From NCBI GenBank assembly GCA_023443765.1, contig JAEZTA010000142.1, positions 1 to 50,896 on the forward strand: a DNA stretch of 50,896 nucleotides. The letters run 5' to 3'. Below, one piece after another: positions 33,174-41,502 of the stretch. The notes beneath the pieces were generated by a model, which was not told where the DNA came from, did not search any database, and was given only the letters and a program-made list of their open reading frames with translations. Every line of letters starts with the position of its first letter. Position 1 is the first letter of the stretch. The position numbers and the translations under genes were made by a program. Source of the DNA: Bacteroidota bacterium. Lineage in GTDB: Bacteria > Bacteroidota > Bacteroidia > Bacteroidales > Rikenellaceae.

Positions 33174-34376
33174 TTAGTTTTTATAATACGACTCGTCGAG
33201 CCCGAGCGTGAAGTTTTCGCGCCGGAACCAGGTGAAGACAGCCAGCGCAAGTACCAGCACCGCATTGAAGAAGAACGGGAACCGGTCGCTATGGGTGTGG
33301 AACAGGTGGCGGAACATATCCATGATAAACGGGCACACCATCACAGCGAGGTAGTTCATCGACATGACGAACGACAGAGCCAGCGTCGCCGAGCGGGGTG
33401 GGGCGATGGTCGCGGCCTTGTCGTAGATGATCGGCTGGATAATCCCGTAACCGAAGCCCGAGAGCAGCGCCCCGATGGCCAGCATCGTCTTATCGCGGAA
33501 GATACCGACGCACAGCAATCCCACACAGACCAGTCCCAGCGACACGAGGTTGACATTCTGTTTCAATGTACGGATAATCCGGTCGATAAACAGCCCGGGC
33601 AGCATGATCGCCAGGAAGAAAAGCGAAATCAGCACCCCGGAGAACGAACTGCGAATCTTGTAGTCGTCGACCAGGAACGAGGCATAGAAAGCGATGGCCA
33701 GCACGGCATAAGTCGCGAAGAAGTAGAAAAGCATCAGGCCGATGAGCTTGCGCCGGTCGATCTGCTTATGCCGCAGCTGGATGCTCTGTTCAGGTTCGGG
33801 AACCGAACGGCTGCGCCGGAGGAAGAACGACAGAACGAGCGAGATGCCCGGCAGGGTATAGACCAGGAAGGGCAGGTGCCAGTTAACCTCGGCCAGATAA
33901 CCCGTTACGGCGGTCGCGATGACGAGCGTCAGGTTATTAATCGCCGAACTGTAACCCAGCTGCCGGACGCGGTAGTCGCCCGTGAAATAATCGACGATCA
34001 GGCCCGTCGAGAGGGGGATAACCATACCGGCCCCGATACCGAGGATGCAACTGATAACGATCAGCCACGTCATGCTCCGGGCGAAGATGCAGGCCACGCC
34101 GCTCAGGAAAAAGATCGAAAGTCCGGCGATCAGGATTCTGAGTTTATCCCTGCCCTCGGAGAGTTTTCCGGAGAGCAGCACGAAGGGAATGATCAGCAGC
34201 GAGGGCAGCGACGTGAGCATCTGGATTTCGAGGTCCGTGACCTTGGGAAACACCTTGTTCAGGTCGCCCAGAATAGGGGAGATAGCCAGTCCGGGCAGCG
34301 ACGCGATGGCCGACACGGACCAGATCGCCAGCAGCACAACGAGCGTAATGGAGCCTTTTCCTGTTTTGATTTTCAT
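33174..34376 (-). CDS. MFS transporter
   Basis: A 400-residue major-facilitator transporter with 12 predicted helices. The cytoplasmic loop between helices 2 and 3 contains GKLSEGRDKLRILIAG, the MFS motif A (G-x3-D-x2-G/R-R-R type). The N-terminal helix starts SITLVVLLAIWSVSAIASLPG. The two halves are separated by a basic central loop (RRSRSVPEPEQSIQLRHKQIDRRK). Substrate unknown. It lies between two lipoprotein genes but has its own terminator-defined space. Confidence 0.9.
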   Translation of the reverse strand: MKIKTGKGSITLVVLLAIWSVSAIASLPGLAISPILGDLNKVFPKVTDLEIQMLTSLPSLLIIPFVLLSGKLSEGRDKLRILIAGLSIFFLSGVACIFARSMTWLIVISCILGIGAGMVIPLSTGLIVDYFTGDYRVRQLGYSSAINNLTLVIATAVTGYLAEVNWHLPFLVYTLPGISLVLSFFLRRSRSVPEPEQSIQLRHKQIDRRKLIGLMLFYFFATYAVLAIAFYASFLVDDYKIRSSFSGVLISLFFLAIMLPGLFIDRIIRTLKQNVNLVSLGLVCVGLLCVGIFRDKTMLAIGALLSGFGYGIIQPIIYDKAATIAPPRSATLALSFVMSMNYLAVMVCPFIMDMFRHLFHTHSDRFPFFFNAVLVLALAVFTWFRRENFTLGLDESYYKN

Positions 34377-34420
34377 TGTCGGGGTTTTATATTAATCCCG
34401 ATTCCCGCAACTGTTATACC

Positions 34421-34452
34421 AAACAAAACGGGCCGGCATTTTGCCGGCCCGT
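34421..34452 (-). terminator. Intrinsic terminator after the 481-residue lipoprotein gene
   Basis: 11-bp stem ACGGGCCGGCA / TGCCGGCCCGT (34428-34438 with 34442-34452), 3-nt loop, followed by a T-rich run on the minus strand. Confidence 0.88.
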
Positions 34453-34472
34453 AACTCTTATTTAGGTGTCAA

Positions 34473-35918
34473 TTACCTGTTCCTGACTTTCACACAGCGG
34501 ACCGACATACCGTTGGCACGTGCATAGCCCACACCGTTTTCGAGGCCCCCGGTTGCGGTTTTCTTCTCGAACCAGAAGTGGAAGGCCGAAGATTTCGTCC
34601 CCGATTGCGTTCCCGTAGTCCAGTAAAGGCCTTCCCAGGGCTGTGCCTCGTCGGCCACGCTGCGCACGGTGACGGGGTTGTAAACGTTCAGTATAGCACT
34701 GTTGTCGTAGCGGCGGCGACCTGCTGCGATGAACAGCGATTCGGCTCCGTCGCGGCCCAGCGTCCAGCCGTATTTGTTATAATCAGCTTCCGAAGGAGTC
34801 CCAACGATCGACAGGCCGTCGAATGCAGCCGAAGGAGCCACGCGCCAGCCGTAGGGGCAGGGGTCATTGACCGTCTTCGAACCGACATTGTTGTCGGGCG
34901 ACCACAGGCCGTCGGAATGTGCGCTCCACAGCCAGTCGTTCTCCGAGGCGGAAACGCCCGTGATAAACGTCAGCGGATGCTGCACGGCATACTCCATCGT
35001 ACCGGTCTCGGCGCTCGAAGCGACCGTCTTCAAATAGACGCGCGAACCGCCGCCGTCGTACATGGATGCCGACGAACCGTTGCTGGCCTGGTAAGTGCTC
35101 GGGCCGATGAACGGGTCCTTGCGGCCCCACTGGTAATAGAGTCCATAGGAGGCGAGTATCTTTGCCGTCGTCGAATTATCGCTGGCCAGCGCGCCCAAAC
35201 TGCGGGTCATCATCGTATAGCCGTTCAAATCGACCGAGCCGTCTGCGGCCTCGGGATTGTAGTCTGCAGCCCAGATGTGCCAGCTCCAGATCAGCGTACC
35301 GTCGGCGTTGTAAGCACCGATCACGGCATTGCCTTCCTTGATCTTATCCTCATCGCTGCTATCGGCAGTCACATAGAACGACACTTTACCGTTCTTCAGT
35401 TCCACGTATTGGACCTGATTCGTCTGGCTCTGCCAGATAACGCCCACCGAAGCCGTCGCCAGCGAGGTCACGCCGTCGCCCTTGTGCATGGCATCGAACA
35501 GGTAGTTGGTCTCCTGGGCACTGACCAGATAGCTGTTGGCCGGCTCGCCGCTCATGTCCACCGTATTGACCACGCCCACGAAAAGCGTTGCCGAAACCGT
35601 CGATCCGCCGTGAACCTTTCCGGCCACGATCACCGAACCCGACTTGACGACATCGTCGTCGAACGTCACAGGCGAAACAATCGTAATGGTGTGGTTCGCC
35701 TCGTCGATGATGGGATCGTTCCAGCCCGTAGGTTTGCTGGTTATGGAGAAACTTTCGATGTTGGAAGCCGTAAAGCCCAACGTCGCTTCACTGCCCGCCT
35801 GGAGGAAAACGGCCGGAGAATCGAACGTAATTTTTCCCGATTCCTTGTCCTTGCTGCACGAAGCGATGAGAACAACTGCGGCCATTACTGCACAGACCAA
35901 CCCTGCGAATCTTTTCAT
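34473..35918 (-). CDS. Lipoprotein with C-terminal FISUMP-like domain
   Basis: A 481-residue lipoprotein (MKRFAGLVCAVMAAVVLIASC; cysteine at 21). The N-terminal domain (about 25-115) is an Ig/BACON-like beta fold: ITFDSPAVFLQAGSEATLGFTASNIESFSITS. The middle holds short sequences of a FISUMP-like surface domain (SYGLYYQWGRKDPFIG; GKTVNDPCPYGWRVAP replaced here by SKTVNDPCPYGWRVAP). The C-terminus ends in VGYARANGMSVRCVKV, the typical FISUMP end. The ATG at 35918 gives the signal peptide directly. Probably surface-exposed; function unknown. It resembles the FISUMP lipoprotein at 31750 only in its last 150-200 residues. Confidence 0.85.
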   Translation of the reverse strand: MKRFAGLVCAVMAAVVLIASCSKDKESGKITFDSPAVFLQAGSEATLGFTASNIESFSITSKPTGWNDPIIDEANHTITIVSPVTFDDDVVKSGSVIVAGKVHGGSTVSATLFVGVVNTVDMSGEPANSYLVSAQETNYLFDAMHKGDGVTSLATASVGVIWQSQTNQVQYVELKNGKVSFYVTADSSDEDKIKEGNAVIGAYNADGTLIWSWHIWAADYNPEAADGSVDLNGYTMMTRSLGALASDNSTTAKILASYGLYYQWGRKDPFIGPSTYQASNGSSASMYDGGGSRVYLKTVASSAETGTMEYAVQHPLTFITGVSASENDWLWSAHSDGLWSPDNNVGSKTVNDPCPYGWRVAPSAAFDGLSIVGTPSEADYNKYGWTLGRDGAESLFIAAGRRRYDNSAILNVYNPVTVRSVADEAQPWEGLYWTTGTQSGTKSSAFHFWFEKKTATGGLENGVGYARANGMSVRCVKVRNR

Positions 35919-35958
35919 ATAGCTCAAATTTACCTTATTTCAGTTTAAAAATCAGATG

Positions 35959-35991
35959 CAAAGATACCAAAAAGCGGGATAATTCCTACAA
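35959..35991 (-). promoter_or_regulatory. Promoter upstream of the FISUMP-like lipoprotein gene
   Basis: TATCTTTG on the minus strand (35966-35959), with TTG at 35991-35989 and a 22-bp spacer, a little longer than usual. Confidence 0.6.
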
Positions 35992-36064
35992 GCCCGTCCC
36001 AAATAATTACATTCGGGAACAATTATTGCCGCTTATTCCTAAACGAATCAGAAATGTATCTAGT

Positions 36065-36832
36065 ATGTCGAAATTGAAAATTGAGACGGGAAGTTCTCCC
36101 GCCGAAGCGCGCTTCAGCATCACGGTAACCGAAAAGGGCCCTTTTCTGGTCTACGGGCGACCGCCGCTGGCCGAGCAGTTCATCATGCCCAACGAGCACA
36201 ACGAAAGCTGGTATTTCCAGGAAGGAAAACACTTTTCGACCGAGGCGGAACCCACGGCGCTCTGCCGCTGCGGAGCTTCGAAGCGCAAGCCCTACTGCGA
36301 CGGAACCCACGAAACGGCGGCCTGGAACCCCGAACTCTCCGCGCCCGACGAATCGCTGCTCGATGCCGCCGAGACAATCGAGGGCGAAACCCTGGCAATA
36401 ACCGACAACCCGAAATACTGCGTTTTCGCACGATTCTGCCATCCGCAGGGCGACGCATGGACGCTGACCGAGCAATCCGAGGATCCCGAAGCCCGCCGGC
36501 TGGCCATCCGCGAAGCGTCGATGTGTCCCAGCGGCCGCCTGATGGCGTGGGACCGCGAGACAATGAAACCCTTCGAATTCCGCTTCAAGCCGAGCCTCGG
36601 ACTGATCGAGGATGTCACCATCGGCAGCAGCGGGGGACTGTGGATCCGCGGCGGGATTCCCCTGCGGCGCGAGGATGGCCGCACTTACGAAATCCGCAAC
36701 CGTGTAGTCGTATGCCGCTGCGGCCAGTCGGCGAACAAGCCCTATTGCGACGGGACGCACGCGGCGATCAAATGGCGCGACAATCTCGAAGGCGAACCCG
36801 TCGGCGAAACACTCCCCGAAAAGGTGTATTAA
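36065..36832 (+). CDS. CDGSH iron-sulfur protein with two CDGSH motifs and a ferredoxin-like middle domain
   Basis: A 255-residue cytoplasmic protein. Two mitoNEET-type motifs (C-x-C-x2-S-x3-P-x-C-D-G-T-H) are seen: CRCGASKRKPYCDGTH at 67-82 and CRCGQSANKPYCDGTH near the C-terminus, each expected to hold a 2Fe-2S cluster by three Cys and one His. Between them, CVFARFCHPQGDAW and ASMCPSGRL look like the divergent Fer4_19-type cluster domain. The ATG at 36065 was chosen as the start of the conserved region; a longer frame would run into the A/T-rich leader. Role in electron transfer or Fe-S sensing is inferred. It stands alone, divergent from the lipoprotein gene. Confidence 0.92.
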   Translation: MSKLKIETGSSPAEARFSITVTEKGPFLVYGRPPLAEQFIMPNEHNESWYFQEGKHFSTEAEPTALCRCGASKRKPYCDGTHETAAWNPELSAPDESLLDAAETIEGETLAITDNPKYCVFARFCHPQGDAWTLTEQSEDPEARRLAIREASMCPSGRLMAWDRETMKPFEFRFKPSLGLIEDVTIGSSGGLWIRGGIPLRREDGRTYEIRNRVVVCRCGQSANKPYCDGTHAAIKWRDNLEGEPVGETLPEKVY

Positions 36833-36856
36833 CACGGCGACACAGTACTTTAAAAC

Positions 36857-36887
36857 AAAAAGCGAACCTGTTCGAGGTTCGCTTTTT
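36857..36887 (+). terminator. Intrinsic terminator after the CDGSH gene
   Basis: 13-bp stem AAAAAGCGAACCT / AGGTTCGCTTTTT (36857-36869 with 36875-36887), 5-nt loop. Confidence 0.92.
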
Positions 36888-36903
36888 GCGGGTAGACCTT
36901 ATC

Positions 36904-36936
36904 AAAAAAGGGGGCACGACCGATGGTCGCACCCCC
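36904..36936 (-). terminator. Intrinsic terminator after floA
   Basis: GGGGG...CGACC pairs with GGTCG...CCCCC (36910-36921 with 36925-36936, two internal mismatches), T6 on the minus strand at 36909-36904. Confidence 0.85.
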
Positions 36937-36956
36937 GAAACAAACCCATAGCAGAG

Positions 36957-37928
36957 CTATTTTTTCTCCGGCTTGGCAATGGTCTCACGCATCTGCGTGT
37001 CGGCCATGATGTTCTTCATCTTGTAGTAATCCATAATTCCCAGGTTACCGTTGCGGAACGCCTCAGCCATAGCCAGCGGCACTTCAGCTTCGGCAAGGAT
37101 CACTTTGGCGCGGGCATCCTGTGCCTTAGCCTTGTTCTCCTGTTCGAGCGCCACAGCCATTGCACGCCGCTCCTCGGCCTTCGCCTGGGCGATGTTCTTG
37201 TCGGCCTGAGCCTGATCCATCTGCAATTGGGCGCCGATGTTCTTGCCCACGTCGATGTCGGCGATGTCGATCGAAAGGATTTCGAAGGCCGTTCCGGCAT
37301 CGAGGCCCTTTTCGAGCACTACGCGCGAAATAGAATCGGGATTTTCGAGTACGATCTTATGCGATCCGGCCGAACCGATCGACGAGACGATACCTTCGCC
37401 GACGCGGGCCAGCACAGTCTCCTCGCCGGCGCCGCCGACCAACTGCTTGATATTGGCGCGCACCGTAACGCGGGCCTTGGCAATCAACTGGATACCGTCC
37501 TTAGCCACAGCGGCCACGGGAGGCGTATTGATCACCTTGGGATTCACCGACATCTGCACGGCCTCGAACACGTCGCGGCCTGCCAGGTCAATGGCCGTCG
37601 CCATCTTGAAGTCCAGCATGATATTGGCTTTCTGGGCCGAAACCAGCGCATGAACAACACTCGTGACGTTACCGCCTGCGAGGTAGTGAGCCTCCAGTTC
37701 GTTGGGATTGAGGGACAGACCGGCCTTCGTGCTCTCGATCATCGACGAAACGATGGTCGAAGGCGGAACCTTGCGCCAGCGCATCAGGACCAGTTGCAGC
37801 AGGCTGATGCGTACGCCCGACACCAATGCCGAGAACCACAGTCCCACCGGAATAAAATAGAAGAGGAGCCAGATCGCAAAAAGGCTCACGAAGACGATCA
37901 GTACGATCATTCCACCCTGAAAATCCAT
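36957..37928 (-). CDS. floA: Flotillin-like protein FloA
   Basis: A 323-residue membrane scaffold protein (UPF0365/FloA). A single N-terminal membrane hairpin (about residues 6-28) is followed by SALVSGVRISLLQLVLMRWRKVP and a PHB-like domain. A long Ala/Glu/Lys-rich coiled coil (about 235-290, QADKNIAQAKAEERRAMAVALEQENKAKA) ends in GNLGIMDYYKMKNIMADTQMR, the typical FloA end. In other bacteria it marks functional membrane microdomains. The NfeD gene precedes it by 9 bp, the usual FloA/NfeD pair. Confidence 0.96.
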   Translation of the reverse strand: MDFQGGMIVLIVFVSLFAIWLLFYFIPVGLWFSALVSGVRISLLQLVLMRWRKVPPSTIVSSMIESTKAGLSLNPNELEAHYLAGGNVTSVVHALVSAQKANIMLDFKMATAIDLAGRDVFEAVQMSVNPKVINTPPVAAVAKDGIQLIAKARVTVRANIKQLVGGAGEETVLARVGEGIVSSIGSAGSHKIVLENPDSISRVVLEKGLDAGTAFEILSIDIADIDVGKNIGAQLQMDQAQADKNIAQAKAEERRAMAVALEQENKAKAQDARAKVILAEAEVPLAMAEAFRNGNLGIMDYYKMKNIMADTQMRETIAKPEKK

Positions 37929-37937
37929 AATTGAAGT

Positions 37938-38408
37938 TTATTTGATAGTTTTTACAATGACACTGAAATTCTCGAAGCCCACGACCTCGACATCGCGCTG
38001 CGGATCGACATACGCCCCGAGCGACTTGGCTTCGTAGGTGCGGCCCCCGATTTCGACCTTGCCCATCGGCGAAAGGCGCGAGACGGTCACGCCGCGGTCC
38101 CCAACCTGCAACTCCTCGGCGGGAGTGACCGGCATGCTCGACGAGCGGATCTCCTGTTTGAGCGAAAACCGCTGCCACGTCTTGGCCCGCAGGGAAATGA
38201 CGGTGGCGATCAACGACAGCATAAGGATAACGACGATAACGACAGCGCCCGTCACAGAACCGAAATCGCGGAATGCGAGGTAAATCGAACTACCGTAGCA
38301 AACCAGCGACAGCAGAGCTCCGATCGACACACCGGGCAACAGGACCAATTCGGCCACCAGGAACAGCAGACCGAGGAAAACGAGCAATACAATATAGAAC
38401 ATCTCCAT
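37938..38408 (-). CDS. NfeD-family membrane protein
   Basis: A 156-residue protein with three predicted N-terminal helices (about residues 1-70) and a C-terminal OB-fold (about 90-156: GDRGVTVSRLSPMGKVEIGGRTYEAKSLGAYVDPQRDVEVVGFENFSVIVKTIK). The short form lacks the ClpP-like protease of long NfeD. Start chosen at ATG 38408; an alternative ATG is 6 bases inside. It is in an operon with floA, its usual partner. Upstream is TATCTTTA on the minus strand, one base off the -7 consensus. Confidence 0.92.
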   Translation of the reverse strand: MEMFYIVLLVFLGLLFLVAELVLLPGVSIGALLSLVCYGSSIYLAFRDFGSVTGAVVIVVILMLSLIATVISLRAKTWQRFSLKQEIRSSSMPVTPAEELQVGDRGVTVSRLSPMGKVEIGGRTYEAKSLGAYVDPQRDVEVVGFENFSVIVKTIK

Positions 38409-38440
38409 AGGGCTTGTAGAATATTGCACTAAAGATAGGG

Positions 38441-38488
38441 AAAAAATTCAGAACCCGGATGAATTTACCGATAAATTTCATCCGGGTT
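38441..38488 (-). terminator. Intrinsic terminator after the SPOR-like gene
   Basis: A long stem AACCCGGATGAATTT / AAATTTCATCCGGGTT (38452-38466 with 38473-38488, one bulged A), followed after a few bases by T6 on the minus strand. Confidence 0.8.
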
Positions 38489-38493
38489 CCGAT

Positions 38494-40041
38494 TTATTCT
38501 GTTATTTCGGCGACTTTCAGTTCCAGCGCCGTGTCCGCCAGCCGTATCGCCTCGGCCAAACGGTCGGCGACGGCCTTATCGTCGAAAGTCCCCACGACGA
38601 AGAGCTGGTTGCCCACGCGCGAAAGTTCGTAACCTTCGGCCGTTGCGGCAATCACCTCCTTCACGGCGTCCGACAAAGCGTCGGTCCCGGTGATCTCGAC
38701 ACGGTAGGCGATTTTCGGAGCCTCGGAGTCGTGCGAAAGGTTGCGCGCAACGCCGTCGGTCCAGACCACGATTTCAGGCCGCACGAACCCGTGTTTTTTC
38801 AGCATCGCCTGCGCCGCTTCGGCTTCGGCCAACGTGGCGAAACCGCCCGTGTAATAGCACCATTTGCCGTCGTCGTTGATCTGGTAGCACAACGGGTAGG
38901 CACCCCGGAAAGTCGCCGCGGCGCGCTTGGTATTGAACGTCCCGAGCAGGATGCGGTAGATCGTACCGTTCGCATAGACCTTGCACTCGGGAATCGGTTT
39001 CTGGTAGGAGTACATCTGTTTCGACAGGATGGCGACGCTGTCGTAATCGAGGAAGTAACGTTCCGCGACCTCGACTCTTGGCAGGCGGAAGTCGATGGAT
39101 TTGAGCTGCGCCGCAACGCCGCGCAACGAATCGCGTGCGGCATCCAACGCCAGAACCTCAGCCACGGCGGTTTCGTAGTCGACAACGACCCGTTTGCGCA
39201 GGAAATAGTCCGCCACAGCGTCCGAGGCGGTCTCGCCCTGCAATGCCGTCAACTGCCGCGCAGCCTCCGAGAGCGCCTCCTCCTCGCGGGTCAGCACCTC
39301 CTCCTTACCCATCTTGTCGAGCAGGTAACCGTAGGCGTAACTCTTGTTGTCGAAGATATTATTCCACGTCACGGCGAGCGAGTCGGCCAGCGCATGGTTC
39401 AGGCCTTGCAAGGTCTTGTAGCGCTCGAAAACCTCCATCGCCTCAGCCTCGGTCTGCACCGCGGCATAGGTTTCGGCCAACTCCGTGAGCGTGCCGTGGT
39501 TGGCAAAAAAGCGGTTGACATAATCCACAGCCTGCAACTCCTGCTTCTGCGCCTCCCGCAGAGCGGCGTAATCCTCCGCAGGGAGATGTTCGCGGAAATA
39601 AAGGTTATCCACCAGGTTGCGGACCTTCAGCGAATCGGGAATCGCCGTCCCGGGACTTTTCTCAACCGGTCCCGCAGGCTGCTGCGCCGCACCGTTCAGG
39701 CTGGCGAGCACCCACTCCTGCTCGATGGTGTTGATGCGGTCGATCAGGCGGCCCTTGGCATTGCGGATTTCGAAGATTTTACCTTCGAGCTGCAAAATCT
39801 CCTGCGAATATTGCTGGCGTTTGGTAGGATCCTCGCGCAACTGCCGGCGCATCTGCTCCACGGCATTGACGATCGAATCCTCGCGAATCTGCAACTGCGC
39901 GTCCTGGTTCAGCAACGACATGTACTCGGCGTTGCCTTCCAGTCCTGCAATACGGGCCTCTACCTTAGGCTGTTGGGCCTGTAACGCGCCGACGGTCAGG
40001 AAAATCGCGCCCAGCGCGTATATGTAAATCTTGCGAAACAT
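38494..40041 (-). CDS. Exported SPOR-like protein of unknown function
   Basis: A 515-residue protein with an N-terminal signal (MFRKIYIYALGAIFLTVGALQAQQ). Residues 30-340 are largely helical with heptad-like Glu/Ala/Leu content (a long coiled region, for example LTELAETYAAVQTEAEAMEVFERYKTLQ). The last 170 residues contain two SPOR-like repeats: YRILLGTFNTKRAAATFRGAYP with YYTGGFATLAEAEAAQAMLKKHGF, and then VVGTFDDKAVADRLAEAIRLA. SPOR domains bind denuded peptidoglycan, so a cell-wall or division role is possible. The ATG at 40041 was chosen because the residues upstream (MVEITQA) fall in the trkH end. Last gene after trkH. Confidence 0.75.
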   Translation of the reverse strand: MFRKIYIYALGAIFLTVGALQAQQPKVEARIAGLEGNAEYMSLLNQDAQLQIREDSIVNAVEQMRRQLREDPTKRQQYSQEILQLEGKIFEIRNAKGRLIDRINTIEQEWVLASLNGAAQQPAGPVEKSPGTAIPDSLKVRNLVDNLYFREHLPAEDYAALREAQKQELQAVDYVNRFFANHGTLTELAETYAAVQTEAEAMEVFERYKTLQGLNHALADSLAVTWNNIFDNKSYAYGYLLDKMGKEEVLTREEEALSEAARQLTALQGETASDAVADYFLRKRVVVDYETAVAEVLALDAARDSLRGVAAQLKSIDFRLPRVEVAERYFLDYDSVAILSKQMYSYQKPIPECKVYANGTIYRILLGTFNTKRAAATFRGAYPLCYQINDDGKWCYYTGGFATLAEAEAAQAMLKKHGFVRPEIVVWTDGVARNLSHDSEAPKIAYRVEITGTDALSDAVKEVIAATAEGYELSRVGNQLFVVGTFDDKAVADRLAEAIRLADTALELKVAEITE

Positions 40042-40049
40042 AGCTTGGG

Positions 40050-41495
40050 TTATCTCCACCATTTAATAAAAAAGATCTGTATGAGTCCGAAAATCTCCAG
40101 ACGCCCCAGCAACATCAGCAGCGAATTGGAAATCTTGAACCCCGCGGGCATCGCCGAGAAGTTATCCATCGAACCGACCTGCCCGAAACCGGGACCGACG
40201 TTGCCCATCGAGGCCACAGCCCCCGAAAAACTGGTCGTCAGGTCAATGCCGAGCGCCGTGCCAAAGATTGTGCCGGCAAGTATGAACATCAGGTAGGTGA
40301 CGATGAAGATCATCACCGCGTGCAACGCTTCGTTCTCCTGGATGATGCCGTCGAGGCGAATGCGGATAATCGCATTGGGATGCTGCTGCTGGCGCAGGCG
40401 CGTACGCATCATCTTCCCGGCCAGCACCAGGCGGTTGACCTTGATACCGCCCGCCGTCGAGCCCGCACAGGCGCAGACGATCGAGCCGAAGATCAGCAGG
40501 ATGACGGCAAACGAGGTCCACGTATTGGAATCGGCCGTAGCGAATCCCGTCGTCGTCACCACCGACACGAACTGGAACATCGCATAGCGGAACGAAGCCG
40601 TCAGCGTGGGGTAGATGTCCGCGGCGAAAAGGCTGACGGCAATCAGCACGCCGCCCACGAGCAGCATCCCGAAATACCAGCGTGTCACCTCCGAGCGGAA
40701 GATGTTGTTGCGTTTGCCCGTCACCGTGGCATAGATCAGTCCGAAGTGAACGCCTGCGGTCGCCATCGTGAAAATCAGAATCGTGTCGATCATCGGGCTG
40801 TTGAAGTAGGCGACACTGGCGTTTTTGGTCGAAAATCCGCTCGTGGCGCATGCTGACATGGCATGGCAGAGAGCATCGAACCAGTTCATGCCCGCCATTT
40901 TGAGCAGCACGGTGGAGAGTACGGTAAGCCCCACATAGACCACCAGCAGAATCTGCACGATGATCTGCGCCCGGTAGCGGTAGTTGTCTTTGGCCATCGT
41001 CGAAAGCTCCACGTTGGAAAGCATCATCTTGCTGCGTCCCATCGAAGGCAGGACGACCAGCGCGAACATCACCACGCCCATACCGCCGATCCACGTCGAC
41101 GCCATGCGCCAGAACTGCAATCCGCGCGGCAGGGCCTCCACGTCGTTCAGGATCGTCGACCCCGTGGTCGTAAGGCCCGAAACGCTCTCGAACCAGGCGT
41201 TCACCAGGCTGAACTCGCCGCCCCAGATCAGATAGGGGAACATCGACACGACGCAGGCCACGAGCCACGCCCCGACGACGATACAGAAACCCTCCTTGTT
41301 GGTGATCTGCTCGCGTTTGCTGACGAAGATCAGCGGAAACGCCCCCAGCAGGGCCGTGAGCAGCGAAGAGAGCAGCAGGGGATAAAACGCCGAATCCATA
41401 CCGCTCAGGTAGGAGATTCCCGCCGAAAGCAGCATGAACATCGCAATGAAGAGCATCACGACTCCGACATATCGTAAAACCACATCTACCCGCAT
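40050..41495 (-). CDS. trkH: Trk/Ktr-type potassium uptake membrane subunit
   Basis: A 481-residue K+ transporter core. Four selectivity-filter-like segments are visible: SGLTTTG (about 106), ACATSGFST (about 214), TTTGFAT (about 318) and MGNVGPGFG (about 440). The membrane segments between them follow the MPM repeat pattern. TrkH normally needs a TrkA-type cytoplasmic subunit, which is not in this window. It begins 7 bp after the small membrane protein gene at 41503-42297 and ends 8 bp before the SPOR-like gene. Confidence 0.95.
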   Translation of the reverse strand: MRVDVVLRYVGVVMLFIAMFMLLSAGISYLSGMDSAFYPLLLSSLLTALLGAFPLIFVSKREQITNKEGFCIVVGAWLVACVVSMFPYLIWGGEFSLVNAWFESVSGLTTTGSTILNDVEALPRGLQFWRMASTWIGGMGVVMFALVVLPSMGRSKMMLSNVELSTMAKDNYRYRAQIIVQILLVVYVGLTVLSTVLLKMAGMNWFDALCHAMSACATSGFSTKNASVAYFNSPMIDTILIFTMATAGVHFGLIYATVTGKRNNIFRSEVTRWYFGMLLVGGVLIAVSLFAADIYPTLTASFRYAMFQFVSVVTTTGFATADSNTWTSFAVILLIFGSIVCACAGSTAGGIKVNRLVLAGKMMRTRLRQQQHPNAIIRIRLDGIIQENEALHAVMIFIVTYLMFILAGTIFGTALGIDLTTSFSGAVASMGNVGPGFGQVGSMDNFSAMPAGFKISNSLLMLLGRLEIFGLIQIFFIKWWR

Positions 41496-41502
41496 CGCCG
41501 CA

